The translations under genes were made by a program, and so were the position numbers. Of a stretch of DNA of 22,437 bases, positions 1 through 6,612 are shown piece by piece. The number at the start of each line of letters is the position of its first letter. The stretch's first letter is position 1. This DNA comes from Lysobacterales bacterium CG_4_10_14_3_um_filter_64_11 (GTDB taxonomy: Bacteria > Pseudomonadota > Gammaproteobacteria > Xanthomonadales > Xanthomonadaceae), in NCBI GenBank assembly GCA_002782905.1, contig PFJA01000253.1, forward strand, positions 507-22,943, read 5' to 3'. The notes beneath the pieces are model-generated. The model was not told where the DNA came from and searched no databases. It was given only the letters and a program-made list of their open reading frames with translations.

Positions 1-782
1 CCGCGATAGGCAGGTAGCGGCGCTGCCGCGGTGCTCAGTGGCGCGGCGCGCGTGGGCTGTGGTGCGGGCTTCGGGCTAAAGCGTTTCCGGCTTTTGCCCG
101 GCTCCGAATCGACTCGGCGCATCTGCACCAGACGGCCACCCTCAGGTTGCAGCCGCACGGTGGCGGGCTCGGGTGCTGCGCGAAAACGCGGCGCCGGCGG
201 CGCTGAGCGACGGTCAAATGCGCGCCGGTCATCGCCAAAACCTGGCCGAGCCCATTGCGCATCGCGGCGGTCTGCGCCGTCAATGATCGGCGGCGCAGCG
301 CGCCGATCCGAGCGCCCGTTTACCGGGTCCAGGCGATCGTGGCCGCTGTGATCTTGACCGTCGTTATCGTGTCGGCCGCGGCGCTCATACCGGCCACGGT
401 GATGGCGATCGCGGTCATGATCGGCGTAGGCAAAAGCAAAACCGAAAGACGAGTGGCCCGGGTCACGATAGCCACTGAAGCCACCATAGGTGTAGGCGGC
501 CCCGAAGCCCGAGCGGTAATACGACGAGCGGAAGGGGCCGTAGTATGGGCGATAGCGGTAAGGCCGATAGTAAGGGTAGGGCGAATAGTAGAACGGAGCG
601 CCGTACGGCCCGTAATAGGGGTTGTAGTACCCGCGATTGACCGGCGGCCGACCGTAGTAATAGTCGCCTTCACTGCCACGCGAGGGATGATAATACGCGC
701 CATCGCGGTAGCCGTTGTCATAGCTCGCGCAGCCGGTGAACAAGGCGCCCAGCGCAATCATGGTGGCGATTCTGGCAAGCAT
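1..782 (-). CDS. Tyrosine-rich putative lipoprotein, truncated by the window edge
   Basis: I translated this open frame by hand. It starts at the ATG at 782 and stays open to base 1 (260 codons), so the C-terminus lies outside the window. The start follows a good ribosome site (GAGG, six bases before ATG). The N-terminus is a short lipoprotein signal, with MLARI leading into a hydrophobic stretch and ending LFTGC; Cys18 would be lipidated. F at -3 of the lipobox is slightly atypical. Residues about 20-115 are very rich in Tyr, Gly, Pro and Arg (YYYG, YYNPYYGPYG, YRPYYGPF). They are followed by a His/Asp/Arg-rich stretch (DHDRDRHHRGRYERRGRH) and a basic, proline-rich tail. This looks like a disordered envelope-anchored protein. 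I do not recognise a domain and assign no function. Several overlapping frames in this region are shadows. Confidence 0.72.
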   Translation of the reverse strand, partial: MLARIATMIALGALFTGCASYDNGYRDGAYYHPSRGSEGDYYYGRPPVNRGYYNPYYGPYGAPFYYSPYPYYRPYRYRPYYGPFRSSYYRSGFGAAYTYGGFSGYRDPGHSSFGFAFAYADHDRDRHHRGRYERRGRHDNDGQDHSGHDRLDPVNGRSDRRAAPPIIDGADRRDAQWARPGFGDDRRAFDRRSAPPAPRFRAAPEPATVRLQPEGGRLVQMRRVDSEPGKSRKRFSPKPAPQPTRAAPLSTAAAPLPAYR

Positions 783-931
783 GTTGAACCTCGGTGAGTT
801 GCGTCGCACGGCCTGACTATCACGCTTCAACAGCCCTCGACAGGCACCGCCAGTGTTTGCCCGCCGCAGTGAATTGCCACTGAACCCGGTGTCGCGCGCA
901 ACCTGCAAACAGGCGCCTCAGCAACCCAGGC

Positions 932-1705
932 TCATGCCGCAGTCAACTGCCGCAGCGTTGCCTTCAGCGCCATGCCGTGTGCGCGAAAATAGGCTCGCTG
1001 CAGCCGCCAATCCGGGCAGTGGCGCTCGACCTCACGCCAGAATGCCGGCGAATGATTGCGCTGATGCAAATGGCACAGCTCATGAATCAGCACGTATTCG
1101 AACGCGGCCGGCGGCCCGAGCACCAGCGACAGATCCAGTGACAACACATCACGCGCACTGAGCGAACCCCAGAGCGACGACAAGGCGCGGATGCGGATCG
1201 TCTGTGGCGCGCTGCGAAATTGCGGCAGGTAGCTGGGCAGCCAGCGACCGACATCGGCACGTGCCTGGGTCAGATAGAACTCGCGCAGCGCCAACCGCGC
1301 GCGCACATCATCGGCACTGGGCGGCAAGCTCAGGCACACGCCATGTGCAGTCAAATCGGCGCGTGCATAGCGGCCCTCGCACCAGATCAATGGCAGGCTT
1401 TCACCGCGCAGTACGATCGGCATGTGCGAACCGCGGGTTAACCGCGCCGGTGCGCAAAGCGCGTGGTAGCGATCGATCTGCGCGCACAGCCATGCGTTGT
1501 TTTGCTCGACAAAGCGATCCGCCACGCGCAGCGAGGCCGTGCGCGGCAAGGTCAGGCGCACGCCGCGTTCGCTGACCGACAGTCGCATGCGCTTGGCCCG
1601 CGCATCGCGCACGCGCAGCACGGTGATCTCCCGGCCATCGGCGAGCGTGAAGGTCACCCGGTCACGCGAATCGGACGATGGTGGCGAGGAGTTTGATCCG
1701 AGCAT
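932..1705 (-). CDS. YgjP-type zinc metallopeptidase (DUF45 family)
   Basis: This is a 257-residue protein of the YgjP-like metallopeptidase family (DUF45, SprT/WLM-like fold). The zinc site is visible near the C-terminus: H208-E209-L-C-H212, then H218 in NHSPAFW, which is the family pattern HELxH followed by NHxxxFW. E209 would be the catalytic base. The N-terminal half is the usual beta-rich region (RMRLSVSERGVRLTLP). RALSSLWGSLSARDVLSLD precedes the zinc helix, as expected. No signal peptide is present, so it is likely cytoplasmic. The physiological substrate of this family is poorly defined. There is no strong ribosome site before the ATG at 1705 and a downstream start is possible; the first 15 residues are low complexity. 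The gene stands alone between the lipoprotein and rdgC, all on the minus strand but widely spaced. Confidence 0.85.
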   Translation of the reverse strand: MLGSNSSPPSSDSRDRVTFTLADGREITVLRVRDARAKRMRLSVSERGVRLTLPRTASLRVADRFVEQNNAWLCAQIDRYHALCAPARLTRGSHMPIVLRGESLPLIWCEGRYARADLTAHGVCLSLPPSADDVRARLALREFYLTQARADVGRWLPSYLPQFRSAPQTIRIRALSSLWGSLSARDVLSLDLSLVLGPPAAFEYVLIHELCHLHQRNHSPAFWREVERHCPDWRLQRAYFRAHGMALKATLRQLTAA

Positions 1706-1837
1706 GGCGACAGATTGCCCGATTTTGCTGAAATCTCCTATCGACGGCTGGCAAGCGGCGCGTGGCGAAGTGCACTGTGCCGCCTGACGCGCAACGTGCG
1801 CAACCGTGACTGGATCAGCGTCACGTCCGGCAGGCGG

Positions 1838-2749
1838 CTAGGCCGCCGCCTGACTGAGTTTGAATTCGCGCTGCAACATCACGAATAGGCGTTTGAGTTC
1901 GGCGCTCATCAACGCAAAACGGGCATCGAGCTCGGCCTGCAATGAATCGCGCTCGGTGCTTTCCAGTGACTCGACCGCGCCATCGAGAAACTTCAACTTG
2001 CGCACCACCAGATCATCACCGAGCACGAAACTCAGGTGATCTTCGAAGGTGAGTGCGAGCCGGGTACATTGCTTGCCGGCTTCCAGGTGCTTGGCAACTT
2101 CATCACCCACCAGCTCTTGGCGCTGGCATTTGACCACTGCGCCACGATCGGCCGGGTCCTTGAGCTCGCACTCATCGCCCAGCTCCACGCGCTCGGGCAG
2201 TGCTTCACCGGCAATCCAACCGGTCAGCACCACCCGCGCGCTGACCTCGGCGTTGAGCGGCAGTGCCGGAAAACTGCCCAGCGCCCGGCGCAGTTCGGAC
2301 ACCAGATTCTCGGCTGCCTTGCGGCTGGAACTGTCGACCGCGATAAAACCGTGTTGCAGATCGAGATAGGCGTTGGCACGCACCGGCTTGATGAATGCGC
2401 GCGGCAGCAACTCCTGCAACACGTCATCCTTGAGCCGTTGCCGGGCCCGTCCACCGAGCTTGCGACCTTCGCGTGCTTCCACTTCGGCGGCTTTTTTGTT
2501 GGTGGCCTCATTGACCACCGCGCTGGGCAGTATCTTTTCCTCGCCACCCAGGCAGATCCAGATGCAATCGCCGACCCGATGCGAGAGCACGCCTTCATCG
2601 CGGCCAAAAGGCGACACAAAGCCGCGCGTGGACAACTCCATCGGCCCGACCGGTTTGAGCGCGCATTCGGCGAGTGGCACATCGAGCGCGGCGAGCGCCT
2701 TGTTGAGCGTGGCGGGAAAGCGGAAAAACGTCAGATTTCGAAAAAACAT
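1838..2749 (-). CDS. rdgC: Recombination-associated protein RdgC
   Basis: The product is 303 residues, the same length as E. coli RdgC. It starts MFFRNLTFFRF, the characteristic RdgC N-terminus, and continues with PVGPMELSTRGFVSPFG and the WICLGGEEKILPSAVVNE block. RdgC is a nucleoid-associated DNA-binding protein that forms a ring around duplex DNA and restrains RecA. The frame is open upstream to 3049, but I place the start at 2749. The extra N-terminal residues are not RdgC-like, and GGAG lies five bases before this ATG. A GC-rich inverted repeat (GGCGGC-TAG-GCCGCC) sits on the stop codon but lacks a T tract. The divergent neighbour is a YdcH-like gene. Confidence 0.96.
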   Translation of the reverse strand: MFFRNLTFFRFPATLNKALAALDVPLAECALKPVGPMELSTRGFVSPFGRDEGVLSHRVGDCIWICLGGEEKILPSAVVNEATNKKAAEVEAREGRKLGGRARQRLKDDVLQELLPRAFIKPVRANAYLDLQHGFIAVDSSSRKAAENLVSELRRALGSFPALPLNAEVSARVVLTGWIAGEALPERVELGDECELKDPADRGAVVKCQRQELVGDEVAKHLEAGKQCTRLALTFEDHLSFVLGDDLVVRKLKFLDGAVESLESTERDSLQAELDARFALMSAELKRLFVMLQREFKLSQAAA

Positions 2750-2925
2750 GCAGGCTCCGGTGGCTGCGGCTCGCGCCGCACGCACAAAGGGGAAGGGGTA
2801 ATGCGTGTGGCGACCGCCAGTGCCGACACGGCCGCGCCCAGTGCTGCAATTGTAACGGTTACGATCCGCGCCGCGGGCGTGTAAGCTGATCGTCGGCATC
2901 CCGGCATCGGGCTGCGGAGGGCAGC

Positions 2926-3135
2926 ATGAGGGAACCAACCGATTCAGCGAAAGCGGTGCGCGCCCTGGCCGAATTGCGCCAGGAGCATCGCGACCTCGAT
3001 GCCGCAATCGCGCGGCTGGTGGCCGACCCGACCGCCGATGAACTGGCAATCAAACGCCTGAAAAAGCGCAAGCTGCAGATCAAGGATGCGGTTTCACGGC
3101 TGGAGAGTTCATTGATTCCTGATCTGGACGCCTGA
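2926..3135 (+). CDS. YdcH-like small protein (DUF465)
   Basis: The product is 69 residues, mostly charged helix: ELRQEHRDLDAAIARL, then DELAIKRLKKRKLQIKD, then a short tail. The L-x2-EH-x2-LD-x2-I followed by an L-K-K-x-K-L-x-LKD helix is the DUF465/YdcH pattern of small coiled-coil proteins. Their role is not known. The ATG follows a strong ribosome site (GGAGGG, about four bases away). It is divergent from rdgC across about 175 bp, in which I see no clear operator. Its stop lies four bases from the stop of the convergent gene at 3140. Confidence 0.85.
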   Translation: MREPTDSAKAVRALAELRQEHRDLDAAIARLVADPTADELAIKRLKKRKLQIKDAVSRLESSLIPDLDA

Positions 3136-3139
3136 GCGA

Positions 3140-4165
3140 TTATTCGCTCTTCTTCCAGCCGGCGGGCGGTTGCAACGGCACCGCATGGGCGGCAAGAAGG
3201 CCGTGCATTGCGACAATTTCATCACGGCGCAACATCGTGGCAAAGTAACGGAACTCCTCAGCGCTTATCATCATCGCCGCTTGCGGCCGCGATATTGAAA
3301 TTTCCTGAAACGCCGCCAGTTGCCAGTCAGCATTCTGCTGTAGCGATTGCACGTGTACGCGATCCGCTGGGTCGGTTGCCGTGCGCTCCAGCAGTGAAAC
3401 CGCAATCATCCGATCCATCAAGGTATCGGCATCGTTGAACATGATCTCAGCAATGCGTCGGCACGAATCGGCACGCGCCGGAAAAAGGCTGATATCGCAT
3501 GCTTTGATCAGATGTTGGTAGCCCGGCAAGGACCATGCTGCGGCTATGGACACAGCCGTGACGCTTGCCACTGCCGTGTCGGAAGGCCGAGTGGTGAAAT
3601 CCGATTCACTAGGCAGCGCGGCCAGACCGCGAGCCCGGGCCAGAGCACCATAGCTTGCCCGCGTCATCGTCAGGAAATCGCTGGTGTAATGACTGGCCGC
3701 GGCCATCTCCTGCACACGCTGATCGTAGATCGGGTCGGCGTAATCCTTGGGTGCAAGGCTCATCACCGCGAGGGTATTGAAGGCATTGCCCGGGTCGAGC
3801 GCTTCGAGTTGCGCATGCAGGGCATCCGCCGGTTCGGGCGCGCTGCCGTGTTTTCCGGTGTCGCCGATCGTCAATCGCAGCAGCAGCGGATCGCTGTCGC
3901 GCGTGCTGGCGGCGCGTTCGCGTAGCGCGGCAATCAACGCGCTATCCTGTGCTGTCGCCTGCGCCTGCGGAAAACTCAGCGCCTTGGCCAGCAGCCACGC
4001 TTCGCGGCCACTGCTCACCTGGCGTGCAGCATCGTGCAACAACGCGCGATACGCCTGCGTCTGCTCGGCATCGCTGGCCGCATCAGGATCAACGAGCGCT
4101 TCGTCCTGCGCCTTGGCCAACCCGGCAAACAACATGCTGACGAACAACAAGCGAACCAGAATCAT
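3140..4165 (-). CDS. Secreted protein of unknown function, tandem paralog A
   Basis: The product is 341 residues with a signal peptide (MILVRLLFVSMLFAGLAKA, probable cleavage before QDEAL), so it is likely periplasmic. I recognise no domain. The rest is predominantly helical and aligns along most of its length with the product of the gene just upstream (4235-5227). Shared landmarks are DPGNA (about 124), MAAASHY (about 154), AVSIAAA (about 204), a CX11C pair (C223 and C235) and a C-terminal PP-x2-W. The two cysteines are conserved in both copies and could form a disulfide. The start at 4165 lies 69 bp from the paralog's stop, so it may be the last gene of a transcript shared with that paralog and the AEC permease. 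The C-terminus is PAGWKKSE. Confidence 0.8.
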   Translation of the reverse strand: MILVRLLFVSMLFAGLAKAQDEALVDPDAASDAEQTQAYRALLHDAARQVSSGREAWLLAKALSFPQAQATAQDSALIAALRERAASTRDSDPLLLRLTIGDTGKHGSAPEPADALHAQLEALDPGNAFNTLAVMSLAPKDYADPIYDQRVQEMAAASHYTSDFLTMTRASYGALARARGLAALPSESDFTTRPSDTAVASVTAVSIAAAWSLPGYQHLIKACDISLFPARADSCRRIAEIMFNDADTLMDRMIAVSLLERTATDPADRVHVQSLQQNADWQLAAFQEISISRPQAAMMISAEEFRYFATMLRRDEIVAMHGLLAAHAVPLQPPAGWKKSE

Positions 4166-4234
4166 GGCGAGGGCCCCTGTGCGATGGGTTGCTGTCGATG
4201 CTGCGGCCGGGCACCACCGTTGTCAACATCGAGG

Positions 4235-5227
4235 CTACCGATCGGCGTTCTGCGCCGCTGCCGGTTGCCAGTCGGTCGGCGGCTCCAGCGCCACCTTGCT
4301 GTCGGCAAACAGCTCGTGCAGGGCGCTGAGTTCGCCGCGCTCCAGCACGCTGCGGCTGTAACGCACTCGCGCCGGGCTGGCATCGCTGCCGGGCGGCGCT
4401 GCGATCAGGCGGTTGGCCTGTTCGCTCTGCCATTGCACCCGCCGCTGCACCGCGGTGGCCTCGGCCGTGCTGGCGGCATCACTGGCTGCGGCGTTGAGTA
4501 GCGCGGCGGCAACCATCTGATCGACCATGGTGCTGGCATCGGCCAGCATGCGTCGGGCAATGCTGCGACAGGTATCGACACGTGACGCGAACTTTTGGTG
4601 ATCGCAGGCGGTGACCAAGCGCGAAAAATCCGGTGCGCCAATGGCGGCGGCAATCGACACCGCCACCACCATGGCCGGGCTGGTACCTGAGTCCTTTTGC
4701 GCCTGTGCGGTGACATCTTCGGGCCAGGTCACCCGCGACAAGGCGCGGTGCGCCGCCTGCACGATGGCGGAAAAATCCGATGCGTAATGACTGGCCGCTG
4801 CCATCGCCTGCAAGCGCGCATCGACGTCACCACCGCCGCCATCGGCAGGTGTCAGCGACAATGCCGCCAGATCGTTGTTGGCGTTGCCCGGGTCCTGCTT
4901 CGCCAGTGCGTCGCGCAGCTTGCCGGCACGATCGGTGTCACGCACCAGTTCGCCGTCATTGCTTAGGGTATAGCGCAACAACACGGCATCTTCCGGGGTC
5001 GTCGCCAAAACCAGCTCGCGCAGCGCGTCCACGGCGGTATCGCTGGCATCCTTGCGCGACAGCAACGCGGTCAGCATGGCCAGCGCCTCACGCCCATCCT
5101 CCGCTTTGCTGCCGGCTTCCTGCAACAGTTGAGTGTACTGCGCATCGCTGGTTTGCGCGGTAGCGGGCGACGCCAGCAGCGTGCCGGCGAGCAGCACAGA
5201 CAACGTGAAAACGCGATGCAATGACAT
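4235..5227 (-). CDS. Secreted protein of unknown function, tandem paralog B
   Basis: The product is 330 residues with a clear signal peptide (MSLHRVFTLSVLLAGTLLASPATA, cleavage before QTSD). It is a paralog of the next gene downstream: DPGNA (112-116), MAAASHY (142-148), AVSIAAA, and a CX11C pair (C208 and C220) fall at equivalent places. The central segment is also alike in both copies (CRSIARRMLADASTMVDQM against CRRIAEIMFNDADTLMDRM). The start at 5227 follows AGAGGGG. It begins only 15 bp after the stop of the AEC permease, which strongly suggests co-transcription. The composition is rich in Ala and Asp, with helices that could be TPR- or Sel1-like, but I cannot define repeats. The function is unknown. 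Confidence 0.8.
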   Translation of the reverse strand: MSLHRVFTLSVLLAGTLLASPATAQTSDAQYTQLLQEAGSKAEDGREALAMLTALLSRKDASDTAVDALRELVLATTPEDAVLLRYTLSNDGELVRDTDRAGKLRDALAKQDPGNANNDLAALSLTPADGGGGDVDARLQAMAAASHYASDFSAIVQAAHRALSRVTWPEDVTAQAQKDSGTSPAMVVAVSIAAAIGAPDFSRLVTACDHQKFASRVDTCRSIARRMLADASTMVDQMVAAALLNAAASDAASTAEATAVQRRVQWQSEQANRLIAAPPGSDASPARVRYSRSVLERGELSALHELFADSKVALEPPTDWQPAAAQNADR

Positions 5228-5242
5228 GATGCGATACCCCTC

Positions 5243-6157
5243 TCAGTAAATACGTTGCGCCAACCACCCCCATAACGGCAGGCTGAACAAGCTCAAGACA
5301 ATACCGTAAGCCACCATGGCAGCGGCAAGTGCCGGCGCCAATCGATGCGATATCGCCAGCGCTGCGGCGGTAATCATCGGTGGCATTGCCGCTTCCAGCA
5401 AGGTTGCCTTGGCCATCAGGCCATGCAACCCCAGCATTGGGATCAACCCCAATGCCAACGCCGGCATTAGCACCAGCTTGAGCGCCAAGCCCGCAGCCAG
5501 CGGCTTGCGGATTTTCGCCGGCAAGCGCAGCTCAATGGCAATGCCGATCGCCAGCATCACCAGCGGCAGCAAGGCATCGGCCAGACGCGCCAGGCCATTG
5601 GCAATGAAGCTGGGCGGATCGACCGGCATCAGGGTGAGTGCAAACAGCAGCGCCAGGAACGGCGGAAAGCGCAGCATCCGCAAGCCAATGTCGCGCGCGG
5701 TGGGCTTGCGCTCGCCGCCGTAGCGGGCAAGAACATATAGCCCGAATGTTGACAGCAACATGAATACGCCAAACTGGTCGTACACCACCGCGTACGGCAG
5801 GGCGGCCTCGCCGAGCAGCGCGCGAACCAACGGGTACCCCAAAAACGACGTATTGCCGAGCACCACGGTAAGCAGCAGCACGGCATGCTGGTCGCGGGCC
5901 AGGTGCAGCCAGCGCGTGGTGAGCGTTACCAGCGCGAGGCTGGCCAGCAGCAGCAACCACGGTACTGCGATGATCGCCAACAACGCCGGCTGGAGTTCCA
6001 GTGTCGGTGCGTAGCGCAACACAGCAGCGGGCAGACAGACGTAAAGCACCACCGCGTTGAGTACTTCGGCGGCGTTCGCGTCGAACATGCCAAGCCGCCT
6101 GAACGCCATGCCCAGCGCGAGCATGAACAGGATCAGTGCGTACGCGTCATAAGCCAT
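5243..6157 (-). CDS. AEC-family permease (auxin efflux carrier-like transporter)
   Basis: The product is 304 residues and almost entirely hydrophobic, with about ten membrane segments in two five-helix halves. It begins MAYDAYALILFMLALGMAF and has the family's LNAVVLYVCLPA segment. The conserved NTSFLGYPL motif lies in the first half, followed by YDQFGVFML. This matches the auxin efflux carrier/AEC family, whose bacterial members are inner-membrane carriers for organic acids such as malonate. The substrate cannot be read from sequence. It is the first gene of a probable minus-strand operon with the two secreted paralogs (15 bp to the next start). A weak ribosome site (GGAC) lies six bases before the ATG. 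Confidence 0.9.
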   Translation of the reverse strand: MAYDAYALILFMLALGMAFRRLGMFDANAAEVLNAVVLYVCLPAAVLRYAPTLELQPALLAIIAVPWLLLLASLALVTLTTRWLHLARDQHAVLLLTVVLGNTSFLGYPLVRALLGEAALPYAVVYDQFGVFMLLSTFGLYVLARYGGERKPTARDIGLRMLRFPPFLALLFALTLMPVDPPSFIANGLARLADALLPLVMLAIGIAIELRLPAKIRKPLAAGLALKLVLMPALALGLIPMLGLHGLMAKATLLEAAMPPMITAAALAISHRLAPALAAAMVAYGIVLSLFSLPLWGWLAQRIY

Positions 6158-6213
6158 TTGAAGTCCAGGTGAATTGGTAATTCCGGGCTTGCGTACGATG
6201 CGTTTTCACGTGA

Positions 6214-6498
6214 TCACGAGCCATCCTGCTGCCGGAGCAGTGCCGCCATCTGTGCCTGAAACACGCGGTAGGATTCCTGCCAGGCGTCATCGTGCGGGGT
6301 GGTTTGCAGTAGCCTGTGCGCAAGATTATGCCACTGCGCCAGCGCATGCCGGGCCTGATCACATTGTGCGATTGCATCACGATACTGCTGCGCGGGCAGC
6401 AGCTCGACCTTGCGGTCCTCGCACACGCCGATGCACGGCTGCGGGGCATCGAGTTTGCCGCAGCCGAGGCACTGCCAGGCAATGATGGGTTCGAGCAT
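6214..6498 (-). CDS. Small Cys4 (zinc-ribbon-like) protein with upstream FNR-type box
   Basis: The product is 94 residues from the ATG at 6498, or 111 if the upstream ATG at 6549 is used. Near the N-terminus is AWQCLGCGKLDAPQPCIGVC, with cysteines at 10, 13, 22 and 26, a likely metal-binding knuckle. The rest is helical (YRDAIAQCDQARHALAQWHNLAH). I believe this is a recurring family of proteobacterial hypothetical proteins with the APQPCIGVC signature, but I cannot assign a function. Neither ATG has a good ribosome site. I favour 6498 because a perfect TTGAT-N4-ATCAA box lies at 6576-6589, and a class II promoter using that box would start transcription near 6541, downstream of the 6549 ATG. 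Confidence 0.7.
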   Translation of the reverse strand: MLEPIIAWQCLGCGKLDAPQPCIGVCEDRKVELLPAQQYRDAIAQCDQARHALAQWHNLAHRLLQTTPHDDAWQESYRVFQAQMAALLRQQDGS

Positions 6499-6575
6499 GG
6501 TCGGTTCAGCCACGGCTAATTGCGCTCGTCGTGTGTGCGAAGCGGCCATCGTGCGTCGTCGCCGGGCACAGTGCC

Positions 6576-6589
6576 TTGATCGCGATCAA
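6576..6589 (-). promoter_or_regulatory. Perfect FNR/Anr-type box upstream of the Cys4 gene
   Basis: TTGATCGCGATCAA is a perfect 14-bp palindrome and an exact match to the FNR/Anr half-site consensus TTGAT-N4-ATCAA. It lies between the kinase stop (6613) and the Cys4 gene, about 84 bp (centre) upstream of the ATG at 6498. About 22 bases further toward the gene only a weak -10-like hexamer (CACGAT) is visible, as expected for an activator-dependent promoter. CRP-family regulators with related sites are an alternative. Confidence 0.55.
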
Positions 6590-6612
6590 CCGGGGTCAGC
6601 GGGCTGGCGCTG

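Noticed and set aside
1832..1851. GGCGGC-TAG-GCCGCC at the rdgC stop as a terminator
   Set aside because: The stem is short, overlaps the coding end and is not followed by a T run.
2750..3049. Longer N-terminal form of RdgC
   Set aside because: The 303-residue form matches the family length and N-terminus and has a ribosome site; the extension is low-complexity.
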